Positions 22,505 through 28,969 of a DNA stretch of 35,028 nucleotides are shown here, one piece after another. The position numbers were made by a program, and so were the translations under genes. The notes under the pieces were generated by a model. The model made no database searches, was not told where the DNA came from, and saw nothing but the letters and a program-made list of their open reading frames with translations. The stretch lies in the IMG/VR virus record IMGVR_UViG_3300031963_000499, positions 1-35,028 of that record; one strand, 5' to 3'. Numbering within the stretch: the stretch's first letter is position 1; every line of letters starts with the position of its first letter. The DNA comes from a virus.

Positions 22505-23044
22505 TCACTCCTTGATGCCGGCAGGGTTGATCTGGGCCAGCAGCTGGTCTTTCTCCTTGCTGCCGCGGCTGCTGCCGAACTCGAACTGGTGGGCATCGCG
22601 CAGGCACAAGCCGAAGATGCCGGCGATGGTGGACAGCAGCGTCACCACCTCGGCGGGCATCTTGTCGCGGTACAGCGCCAGCACCCCCAGGCAGGCCACC
22701 AGGCCCACCACGTCCATCACCACCATCAAGTCGGCCCGCCTGTTGCGCATGCCTGCCTGGGCCAGGGCCACGTCGCGGCGGCGGGCGTCGGCGCGGTCAT
22801 TCAGGTAGGCGCGCTCCAGCTCGCCGTCAATCTCGATCAGCCGCTGCTGGTACTGCAGCACCAGGGCAGGGTCAGCCTGCAACTGCTGCACCGCCTGCGC
22901 CGGGGTGGCGGCGCCGGTTACCTGCTGGGCCACCTGCACCACGCGGTCTACCACCGAGGCGGCCGGCTCCCCGGCGCCAAAGTAGCGCATCACCGTGGGC
23001 GCCATGCTGGCCAACTGCAACGCAATGGGAATGAGCGGGGCCAT
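22505..23044 (-). CDS. Holin-like membrane protein (GTA_holin_3TM-like)
   Basis: A 179-aa protein with a long helical soluble front (LQQLQADPALVLQYQQRL near 48-68), then two membrane segments (LMVVMDVVGLVACLGVLALY and VVTLLSTIAGIFGLCL) and a polar tail with FGSSRGSKEKD. This arrangement matches holins of the gene-transfer-agent type, which form holes in the inner membrane at lysis. It sits between the amidase and a spanin-like gene. The family assignment is by pattern only. Confidence 0.72.
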   Translation of the reverse strand: MAPLIPIALQLASMAPTVMRYFGAGEPAASVVDRVVQVAQQVTGAATPAQAVQQLQADPALVLQYQQRLIEIDGELERAYLNDRADARRRDVALAQAGMRNRRADLMVVMDVVGLVACLGVLALYRDKMPAEVVTLLSTIAGIFGLCLRDAHQFEFGSSRGSKEKDQLLAQINPAGIKE

Positions 23045-23045
23045 G

Positions 23046-23252
23046 TCAGCGAGCTTTCTTGAGGGCGCGCCGGTGGCGTGCCTGGTTTCGGCGCTTGCGC
23101 GCCATGCGTTGCACGTGCCGGTTGCTCAGGCCGCGGCTGCGAGCTTGCGCCGTGGGCGCCACGGTTCCGCCCGTCACGCCTGGGGTCGGCGTCCATGCAC
23201 ACGCGGCCGTGGCCAGCGCTGCGGCCAGCACGGAAGCCAAGGCGCCCCTCAT
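23046..23252 (-). CDS. Small exported or lipoprotein-like basic protein
   Basis: A 68-aa protein whose ATG overlaps the amidase stop by ATGA. The N-terminus is a signal peptide (RGALASVLAAALATAAC) with a cysteine that could be a lipobox, though the -3 residue (Thr) is not ideal. The C-terminal half is strongly basic (RMARKRRNQARHRRALKK). Its position between amidase and holin suggests a lysis role, for example an outer-membrane spanin partner, but this is inference. Confidence 0.6.
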   Translation of the reverse strand: MRGALASVLAAALATAACAWTPTPGVTGGTVAPTAQARSRGLSNRHVQRMARKRRNQARHRRALKKAR

Positions 23253-23932
23253 GCCGCACCGCCTTCCAGCACGTTCACCGCCAGCGGCTGCATGCCGGCC
23301 TGCAGCCAAGCGGCCACGTCGAAGCCTGGGCAGGTTTTCAGCCACTCCTGGCGGGTGACCTGGCCGTCGCCGTTGGTGTCAGGTGACAGGTCACGGTGGC
23401 CGCACACGCGCACCTGGCTGCGCGCCAGGGCATCCAGCTCGCCCTTCAGGCGGGCCACCAGCGTCCGCAGCGCACGCCACTGCGCCAGGGTGTAGCGCGC
23501 CACGGGCTCTGCGCCGCCCACCATGCAAATGCCCACCGAACGGGCGTTGAAGCCCGCCACGTGCGCGCCGGGCTCGGGCAGGCCACGGCCGGTGGCAATG
23601 CGGCCGTCCAGGTCAATGACGTAGTGGTAGCCGATGTGCGCCAGGTTCGGGTTCAGCCGGGCGGCCGCGCGTGGCAGGCGCGCAAACCCGCGCGCCTTGT
23701 GCCAGCCGTCGATGGCGGTTTCCGCCTCAGGGGCCAGCCGGACACCGCTGCGCGTGGCGCTGCAGTGGATGACGATCAGGTCTATCGGCCGCATGGCGCT
23801 GCGCTCGGCCAGCGTGCGCGGCAGCGAAGCCCTCACGGCCGCATGGGCAGCCTCGACGGCCTGCAACTCCAGGCCGGGATAGTCCGCAGGCGCAGGGGCT
23901 GCGCGGAGGTTGGGGAGCGGGGTCGATTGCAT
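23249..23932 (-). CDS. N-acetylmuramoyl-L-alanine amidase (endolysin)
   Basis: The protein is 227 aa from the first ATG. The catalytic domain is Amidase_2 (T7 lysozyme/PGRP-like): LIVIHCSATR (H56), IGYHYVIDLDGR, CGHRDLSPD (H179) and CPGFD (C201). H56, H179 and C201 are the expected zinc ligands. An EF-hand-like DTNGDGQVTRQE loop lies at 185-196. It cleaves the amide bond between N-acetylmuramic acid and L-alanine of the peptide stem. The first 46 residues lack family features, so the ATG at 23794 (MRPIDLIVIH) is a real alternative. The first start is kept because of the upstream palindrome. Confidence 0.9.
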   Translation of the reverse strand: MQSTPLPNLRAAPAPADYPGLELQAVEAAHAAVRASLPRTLAERSAMRPIDLIVIHCSATRSGVRLAPEAETAIDGWHKARGFARLPRAAARLNPNLAHIGYHYVIDLDGRIATGRGLPEPGAHVAGFNARSVGICMVGGAEPVARYTLAQWRALRTLVARLKGELDALARSQVRVCGHRDLSPDTNGDGQVTRQEWLKTCPGFDVAAWLQAGMQPLAVNVLEGGAA

Positions 23933-23951
23933 CCGGGCAGGATGCCCGGAT
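23931..23951. terminator. Perfect 9-bp hairpin between regulatory cassette and lysis genes
   Basis: ATCCGGGCA and TGCCCGGAT pair perfectly around GGA. The hairpin overlaps the first base pair of the amidase ATG and lies 45 bp beyond the stop of the zinc-ribbon gene. There is no U-tract. It could end transcription from the regulatory cassette, or hide the amidase start in RNA coming from that side. Confidence 0.55.
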
Positions 23952-23969
23952 GGGGAGAGCTATCGCATC

Positions 23970-23983
23970 GTGACGTGTGTCAC
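23970..23983. promoter_or_regulatory. 14-bp palindrome upstream of lysis genes
   Basis: GTGAC-gtgt-GTCAC lies 37 nt before the amidase start, in the only gap between the lysogenic cassette and the late block. The element at 15885-15898 is its near copy. A late activator or repressor could bind here. Confidence 0.5.
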
Positions 23984-23995
23984 GGCATGCGCTGG

Positions 23996-24472
23996 CTACG
24001 CGGGTTCAGCAGGCGCAGCCTCGGCTTCCATCTGTAGCGCCGCCCGAACTGGAATGAACAGGTAGTCATCGGTGGATTGCCACACCCCATTCTCGACGTC
24101 CGCATAGAAGGTATCCGCGCGTGCCGAAGTGGTCAAAAGCACAGCCGCTGCGAGGCCACCAATCGCCCCGTACCACCAAGGCGACCCCATCAAGGCAGCC
24201 AAGCTCGGGCCAACGATCAGGCAGGCAGCCATGAACTTGGCCGACAGCGGCGCCGTGGCTGCGGTTGTTCCTGAAATCGTCGTCTTGGTGTACGTGTAGG
24301 TGAACGGTACCGCAACCTGCATTGTCGGGGATGCCCTGACGAAGCTCTCGACCAACGGATGGCGCCATGAATTCGGATGTCCGCAGCTTGGGCAAGCGTC
24401 TGCCAGCTTGGACAGCGAACGGTCGCATGCAGCGCACGTAATCAGATCTGTTGTCACCGTGCCACCTCCCAT
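23996..24472 (-). CDS. Zinc-ribbon membrane protein of the lysogenic cassette
   Basis: A 158-aa protein with an N-terminal zinc ribbon (CAAC at 13-16, CPSC at 27-30), a linker with FTYTYTKTTISGTT, then two membrane segments (about 78-96 and 97-115) and a cytosolic or periplasmic acidic tail. Its start overlaps the preceding stop by one base (TGATG). Base composition is lower in GC than the late genes. It is not a known Mu gene. Because it is transcribed with the regulator, it should be made in the lysogen; superinfection exclusion or another conversion function is possible. No family is recognised. Confidence 0.7.
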   Translation of the reverse strand: MGGGTVTTDLITCAACDRSLSKLADACPSCGHPNSWRHPLVESFVRASPTMQVAVPFTYTYTKTTISGTTAATAPLSAKFMAACLIVGPSLAALMGSPWWYGAIGGLAAAVLLTTSARADTFYADVENGVWQSTDDYLFIPVRAALQMEAEAAPAEPA

Positions 24473-24720
24473 CAAGGCGCGTCGACCCTACAGCTGGGGC
24501 CTAGCTGAAAGACACGCTCTGGCGGCGCGTTGAAGGATGAACATGGCTGCTTGCCGGGCTCCTGAACTGGAAGGAAGAGGCCGGCGCACGCGATCGCTGC
24601 GACGAACGCAATGAGCCCAACGGTCCACCGGTCCGGCCCCTGCATCAGGATCACGTCGCCAATGACGTTTGCTACTTGGATGCCCGAACCGTGGTTCTGC
24701 TGTTTGCTTGTACTGATCAC
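24472..24720 (-). CDS. One-TM protein with N-terminal Gly-rich tag
   Basis: An 82-aa protein read from GTG, with a strong AGGAGG 8 nt upstream and a 4-nt overlap with the regulator stop. Residues 11-23 (GSGIQVANVIGDV) resemble the tail of the regulator next door. One membrane segment follows (WTVGLIAFVAAIACAGLFLPV, split 32-52). The last 30 residues hold two cysteines (60 and 77) that could form a disulfide outside the membrane. Orientation and function are unknown; a sensor or partner of the regulator is one possibility. Confidence 0.65.
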   Translation of the reverse strand: MISTSKQQNHGSGIQVANVIGDVILMQGPDRWTVGLIAFVAAIACAGLFLPVQEPGKQPCSSFNAPPERVFQLGPSCRVDAP

Positions 24721-25091
24721 CGTGAAATCCTCCTGTGTTTTATGTCGCCTCCGGTGTTGGCGATTTGGTAAGAGCCGGATCCTTTCATTTTCTGCACTGC
24801 GGACATCACAGGTTCACGCGTGGCGGCCACCTCGGCGGGCGCGCCTTGCCCACCTCGCAGCAGCAAGTCTAGGTTGACGTCAAAGCCGACACCCAGCTTG
24901 TGCAGGTAGACGGCATCCAGCAGGCGCTTCCCTGTCTCTAGCCGGTACTGCTGGGCCAGGCTCACGCCTAGCTGCTTGGCCATGTCGATGGCATTGACAC
25001 CAATCTCCTCCCGCACGGCTTTCAGCCGGCCACCGATGAGGCGGCTCAGCTCCTTATCCGTATCGCTTTCAACTCTGGCCTTGCGCGGCAT
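24717..25091 (-). CDS. XRE-family regulator (candidate lysogeny repressor) with C-terminal Gly-rich tag
   Basis: A 124-aa protein with a helix-turn-helix domain at about 21-79: RLKAVREEIGVNAIDMAKQ, then LGVSLAQQYRLETGKR. It is divergent from the early operon, the usual place of a c-type repressor. After a linker, residues 106-117 read GSYQIANTGGDI, a motif that recurs in the following gene. There is no peptidase-type domain, so induction by RecA-driven self-cleavage is not expected. The ribosome-binding site is strong (GAGGGGG). Whether it is the immunity repressor or a cro-like partner is not clear. Confidence 0.78.
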   Translation of the reverse strand: MPRKARVESDTDKELSRLIGGRLKAVREEIGVNAIDMAKQLGVSLAQQYRLETGKRLLDAVYLHKLGVGFDVNLDLLLRGGQGAPAEVAATREPVMSAVQKMKGSGSYQIANTGGDIKHRRISR

Positions 25092-25118
25092 GTAACCCCC
25101 TCAAGTTAGTCGGGTATT

Positions 25119-25150
25119 TTCGCTATTTGACGCATTCGCTATTTGGCGAA
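25119..25150. promoter_or_regulatory. Tandem 16-bp operator-like repeats in the divergent control region
   Basis: TTCGCTATTTGACGCA and TTCGCTATTTGGCGAA follow one another without a gap. The second is also an inverted repeat (TTCGC...GCGAA). They lie between the two divergent regulators, in AT-richer DNA where both promoters must be. They are the best candidate operators for the XRE and Ner-like proteins. Confidence 0.65.
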
Positions 25151-25190
25151 AACAATCCCACATCGTCACCGTGTGTCCCTGATGCTACCT

Positions 25191-25469
25191 ATGCCAAGGC
25201 CAAGAATCAAAGCACCAGATATCAAAACACCAGATGCAGTCCGAGCAGAGCTGCAGGAGGCGGGGCTGTCCTTGGCCGAGTGGGCGAGGGCCCACAACGT
25301 GTCCTATGAGGTCACCAAGGCCGTGCTCGCGGGCCGGCTCAAGGGCAAGCGCGGAGAGGCCCATCGGATTGCCATTGGCCTGGGCTTGAAGGTTGGCAAG
25401 GTCATTGCTCCGCAAGCCTACGGCGCACCCCCTCCGAAGCCTCATCGTTCACTGAGGGTGGTGCCGTGA
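25191..25469 (+). CDS. Ner-like DNA-binding protein
   Basis: A protein of about 92 aa, first gene of the early operon. The DNA-binding part is VRAELQEAGLSLAEWARA followed by NVSYEVTKAVLAGRLKGK, which resembles the Ner/Nlp type (LAEWA.....Y..V...L.G). Mu Ner represses the repressor and early promoters in the lytic phase. ATG at 25191 is chosen; ATG at 25182 is also possible, and neither has a clear Shine-Dalgarno sequence, so a leaderless start is possible. The gene ends inside the start of the next one. Confidence 0.72.
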   Translation: MPRPRIKAPDIKTPDAVRAELQEAGLSLAEWARAHNVSYEVTKAVLAGRLKGKRGEAHRIAIGLGLKVGKVIAPQAYGAPPPKPHRSLRVVP

Positions 25470-26305
25470 TGAAGCCGCAGAGTTTCCAACAAGACAGCGA
25501 CGATGACGCGGGGGTGCCGCAGCGCTTGCGGGCGGTCATCGCGGATAGCGGGATGTCCCAGGCCAAGTTCGCTGCGCACGTCGGCATCGATCTGGACCGC
25601 CTGAAGGGCGTTCTGAGGGGGAAGACACGCCGCCCCCCCCTAGATCTGCTACAGAAGGTGATCAAGCGGTGCAACGTCGATTCGACGTGGCTGTTCACCG
25701 GCATGAAGCTCGACGTGGGCGAGACGACGCCACTTGAAAAGGCGCTGATTGCCGACTTCCGTTTGCTCAAGCCCGCCGAGCAGTACGCGATTAGACGTGC
25801 AGCGGCGGCGAGGGGCGACGAACCCAAGCTGAAGACGCTTCTTGATGAACTAGCCGCCCGCCGTGCGGAGGCGCTTGATCCCAGCCCGCCGCCCGACCAG
25901 GCACCAGCGTGCGCTGCGAGGAAGCCCCATTTCAAGCTCCGCTTGTCCGGCCAGATCGACCTGGTGTCGCCGGGCACCGAGGCGGTGTCGCGTTTTGAGA
26001 CACAAGCATTCTCCACCGAGCAGCTAGCTCAAGCCAAAAAACGCATCACAGACACCGGCCAAACGTTGGCCGACTGGGCTCGCAAACGAGACCTTGACTA
26101 CAACACCGTTTCCCTCGCGCTGCAAGGGCGGTTGAAGGGCCTGCGCGGTGAAGGGTATCGCGTTTGCGTCGCCCTCGGCCTTCGGGAGGTGTCAAGCAAG
26201 CACAGGCGGCAGTGGGCGGCAGTCCCTAGCCACGAAGAAGCGGCCCTGGTTCATCTCCACGACAGGGGGAACTTGGAACGCCGCGCGGGAAAGGTCCAAC
26301 CATGA
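25469..26305 (+). CDS. Two-domain regulator: XRE helix-turn-helix plus C-terminal Ner-like domain
   Basis: A 278-aa protein. Residues about 17-83 form a Cro/CI-type helix-turn-helix (RLRAVIADSGMSQAKFAAHV). A linker of about 100 residues follows. Residues about 183-240 (LAQAKKRITDTGQTLADWAR, then YNTVSLALQGRLKG) repeat the domain of the preceding gene. A run of eight C at 25633-25640 lies in the first DNA-binding domain. The ATG shares a base with the Ner stop. It may be the true lysogeny repressor or an early regulator; no family was recognised for the full length. Confidence 0.7.
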   Translation: MKPQSFQQDSDDDAGVPQRLRAVIADSGMSQAKFAAHVGIDLDRLKGVLRGKTRRPPLDLLQKVIKRCNVDSTWLFTGMKLDVGETTPLEKALIADFRLLKPAEQYAIRRAAAARGDEPKLKTLLDELAARRAEALDPSPPPDQAPACAARKPHFKLRLSGQIDLVSPGTEAVSRFETQAFSTEQLAQAKKRITDTGQTLADWARKRDLDYNTVSLALQGRLKGLRGEGYRVCVALGLREVSSKHRRQWAAVPSHEEAALVHLHDRGNLERRAGKVQP

Positions 26306-26535
26306 GCAGCCTCACCACCCAGTTGGACCCCGCCGCACAACGCCGCGCTTTGCAGCGCGAGGTGCTCACGCGCCATCGCCTGGAGTTGGCCGCCGCGGTA
26401 TCTGAAGCAGCTCGGCAAGTTGCCGAAGCGCTGCAGCCACTTCGGGCTCTTCCGGCCACTGGCCAGCCTCATTCATCAACAGTGCGGCCAGTTGCGGACG
26501 CAAAGGCCCCAGCGGACCCGGGAATCGATCAATGA
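26302..26535 (+). CDS. Small early ORF overlapping an antisense gene
   Basis: A 77-aa frame whose ATG overlaps the regulator stop by ATGA. Codons 1-32 have the G/C-ending bias of the phage genes and a helical sequence (AAQRRALQREVLTRHRLELA). After about 26396 the bias disappears, and the DNA looks coding on the other strand. It may be a short real protein with an overlapping tail or a truncated remnant. No family is recognised. Confidence 0.35.
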   Translation: MSSLTTQLDPAAQRRALQREVLTRHRLELAAAVSEAARQVAEALQPLRALPATGQPHSSTVRPVADAKAPADPGIDQ

Positions 26536-26671
26536 ATCGCACCGTCTCGTGCAACGCTGTCTGCAGGGCCACGATCTGCCCCGCCAGATGCGCGTGCGAA
26601 AGCTCCAGGGCGGCGCTCTGGTGCTTCGCAAGCAGATCCAGCAGTTGCGCCAGTTCGTCGTCAGTGAGCAT
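26366..26671 (-). CDS. Antisense hypothetical protein between regulator and transposase genes
   Basis: A 101-aa frame on the minus strand inside the otherwise plus-strand early operon. It has mixed composition with amphipathic helices (DDELAQLLDLLAKHQSAALE, then LPRQ-free LRPQLAALLMNEAG) and good third-position G/C down to about 26396. This suggests it is translated rather than a shadow. The ribosome-binding site is weak. It faces the small plus-strand ORF and could interfere with read-through into the transposase gene. No family is recognised. Confidence 0.45.
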   Translation of the reverse strand: MLTDDELAQLLDLLAKHQSAALELSHAHLAGQIVALQTALHETVRFIDRFPGPLGPLRPQLAALLMNEAGQWPEEPEVAAALRQLAELLQIPRRPTPGDGA

Positions 26672-26713
26672 GGGCGCGATCGTATCCGGTGGCCGCCCTG
26701 CGGAGGCCCAGCC

Positions 26714-28864
26714 ATGAGCGCCTGGGCCACCGCCACAGACCTGGCCGGCCTGCCCGGCCTGCCGGCCAGCGCATTTCGCATCCGTGAAGTGCTCACCCGC
26801 CTGTCGGTGCCCTCACGCCGCCGGGCGGGCCGGGGCGGCGGTGTGGAGTTTGCCGTCGCCGCGCTGCCCGAACACACGCGCCTGGCCTTTGTGCAGCGCT
26901 GCGGCGCTGATGCGCAGGTGTCTGCCAACGATGCCCGCCTGGCCAGCGTGCCCCCGCAGGCCAGCGCCCGCGCTGAAGAAGCCCGCCAGGCCGCGCTGGT
27001 GACCGGCTGGAGGAAGGACCGTCAGGACGAAGTGGCCCGGGTGCTGGTGGCCTTCCAACGCTTCTGGGCGGGCTTTGGTGGGCCGGTGACGCCGGCCCTG
27101 CACGCCTTCTGCAGCCTGTGGGCTGCCGGCAAGGTTCCGGCCGATGAGGCGCTGCGCACGGCCTACCCGCGCCTGAGCTTTTCAACCCTGCGCGGCTGGT
27201 ACGTGGCGGTGGAGCGCGGCGGGCTGGCGGAGATCACCCCACCCAAGCACTGGCGCAAAGGCCAGTTCTCGGCCCTGGCCGGTGAGGTGGGCCACGCGGT
27301 GCTGGCGCTGCTGATTGACAAGCCGCACCTCTCGGCCCAGGCCATTTACCGGGTGCTGCAGGCGCAGTTCGCCGGCCTGCCGAGTGACCGCGCTTTCCGG
27401 CGCGGCCTGGCCGCCTGGAAGACGCACAACGCCCAGTTGCTGGCCGGGCTGACCAACCCGGACGCCTGGCGCAGCCGCTACATGAGCGCGGCCGGCAGCG
27501 CCAGCGCCGCCGTCACCAAGCCGAACCAGTTGTGGGAGATGGACTCCACCCCGGGCGACGTGATGCTGGCCGATGGCAAGCGGCACGCCGTCATCGCGGT
27601 GATTGACGTGTACACGCGGCGCCGCATGTTCTTGGTGGCCCGCACGTCGAAAAGCGGCGCCATCATGGCCCTGATCCGCCGCGCCATTGCGGCCTGGGGC
27701 GTGCCCGAGGCCATCAAGACGGACAACGGCCAGGACTACACCGCGCGCCAGTTGGACCAGGCGCTGGTGGGCCTGGGCATCGAGCACCCGCTTTGCACGC
27801 CGTTCTCACCCCATCAAAAGCCCCATGTGGAGCGCTGCATCGGCGCCCTGATGCGCGAGCACTTTGAGTTGTTGGACGGCTTCATCGGCCACAACGTGGC
27901 GCAGCGCCAGGACATCGAGGCGCGCCGCAGCTTTGCCGAGCGGCTGTTTGACGCGGACGGCAGCACAGAGCTGCGCCTGAGCCCTGAGCAGTTGCAGGAC
28001 ACGCTGGACGCCTACTGCACCCGCCGCGAGGCCCAGCCCGAAGAGGCGCTGGGCGGCATGACGCCGCTGCAGGCTGCGGCCGGGTTCAGCTCCGCCACCG
28101 TGAGCGAGCGCGCCCTGGACATCCTGCTGGCACCTGCAGCCGATGGCGGCACCCGGGTGGTGGGGAAGAAAGGCTTGCGCATCGGCCGCGGTGACTACAA
28201 CCACGCCGCCCTGGGCGGCCTGGAGGGCAGCACCGTGCAGGTGAAGGTGGATGACGCCAACCTGGGCCGCTGCTGGGTGTTTGACCTGGACGGCATCTAT
28301 CTGTGTGAGGCCATCGACCACGCCCGCCTGGGCATCAGCGCGGCCGAGGTGGCCGCTGAGCGCAAGGCTGAGCAGGCCAGGAAGATGCGCGAGGCCAAGC
28401 GCCGGATCAAGGCCGAGACGCGCGAATACGACACCCGCGCCGCGGTGCAGGCCATCACCCACCGCCGTGTGCAGCAGGCGGTGGAGGCATCGCCCAACGT
28501 GGTGGCCCTGCGGCCGCAGCGCGAGCACACCAGCACGGCGATCGAATCCATTGACGCCGCAGGGGTTGACCTGGTCACCGCCGCGCAGGTGGCCAGCAGC
28601 CAGCAGGTGGTGGCCGCGCGCCTGGCCGCCGTGCCCGCACCCGCCGTGGCGCCGGCCCAGGTGCTGCGCCTGGATGACACGCCGCAGCTGCGCTACGCGC
28701 GCTGGGTGCGGCTGGAGCAACGCGTGCAGCGCGGGCAAGCGCTGACGCCTGCTGAGGGCACCTGGTTCCAGGGCTACCCCGCCGGGGCGGAGCACCGGTC
28801 CATGCGCGACTACTTTGAAAGGTTCGGCCTCGACGCCGAGACGGTGCTGGCCGGCGCAGGCTGA
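26714..28864 (+). CDS. DDE transposase A (MuA/BcepMu TnpA-like)
   Basis: A 716-aa transposase. The N-terminus (FRIREVLTRLSVPSRRRAGR) is the MuA-type DNA-binding region with HTH-like segments. The rve core carries LWEMDSTPGD (D277), KTDNGQDYTA (D337) and KPHVERCIG (E373), giving a D-60-D-35-E spacing. A Mu C-terminal beta-barrel follows (LRIGRGDYNHAALGGLEGSTVQV near 490), then a basic helix (AERKAEQARKMREAKRRI). It joins phage ends to target DNA. GGAGG is 8 nt before the ATG. In-frame codons upstream of this ATG are noncoding in character. Confidence 0.92.
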   Translation: MSAWATATDLAGLPGLPASAFRIREVLTRLSVPSRRRAGRGGGVEFAVAALPEHTRLAFVQRCGADAQVSANDARLASVPPQASARAEEARQAALVTGWRKDRQDEVARVLVAFQRFWAGFGGPVTPALHAFCSLWAAGKVPADEALRTAYPRLSFSTLRGWYVAVERGGLAEITPPKHWRKGQFSALAGEVGHAVLALLIDKPHLSAQAIYRVLQAQFAGLPSDRAFRRGLAAWKTHNAQLLAGLTNPDAWRSRYMSAAGSASAAVTKPNQLWEMDSTPGDVMLADGKRHAVIAVIDVYTRRRMFLVARTSKSGAIMALIRRAIAAWGVPEAIKTDNGQDYTARQLDQALVGLGIEHPLCTPFSPHQKPHVERCIGALMREHFELLDGFIGHNVAQRQDIEARRSFAERLFDADGSTELRLSPEQLQDTLDAYCTRREAQPEEALGGMTPLQAAAGFSSATVSERALDILLAPAADGGTRVVGKKGLRIGRGDYNHAALGGLEGSTVQVKVDDANLGRCWVFDLDGIYLCEAIDHARLGISAAEVAAERKAEQARKMREAKRRIKAETREYDTRAAVQAITHRRVQQAVEASPNVVALRPQREHTSTAIESIDAAGVDLVTAAQVASSQQVVAARLAAVPAPAVAPAQVLRLDDTPQLRYARWVRLEQRVQRGQALTPAEGTWFQGYPAGAEHRSMRDYFERFGLDAETVLAGAG

Positions 28865-28887
28865 GCCAGCCCTGGCAAAGAACAGGC

Positions 28888-28942
28888 GCCAGGGGGCTGG
28901 TGGCCTGAAAAGAAAAGGCCGCTAGGGGGCTGGCGGCCTGAA
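28888..28942. repeat. Two 22-bp direct repeats between transposase genes A and B
   Basis: Units at 28888-28909 and 28921-28942 differ at two positions (GCYAGGGGGCTGGYGGCCTGAA). The first also pairs imperfectly with CCAGCCCTGGC just upstream, forming a hairpin after the transposase stop. This could be a partial terminator, an RNA element or a protein site that sets the A/B ratio. About 100 bp here are untranslated. Confidence 0.7.
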
Positions 28943-28969
28943 GTTCAAACAGTGATTAGCGAGGTGATT

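Noticed and set aside
22990-23259. 89-codon minus-strand frame overlapping the small exported protein
   Set aside because: Arg/Pro/Gly-rich with no signal. The 68-aa frame has a signal peptide and couples to the amidase stop.
26420-26713. Upstream extension of the transposase
   Set aside because: The in-frame codons before 26714 are antisense to a better coding frame and lack family residues. A good GGAGG stands just before the ATG at 26714.
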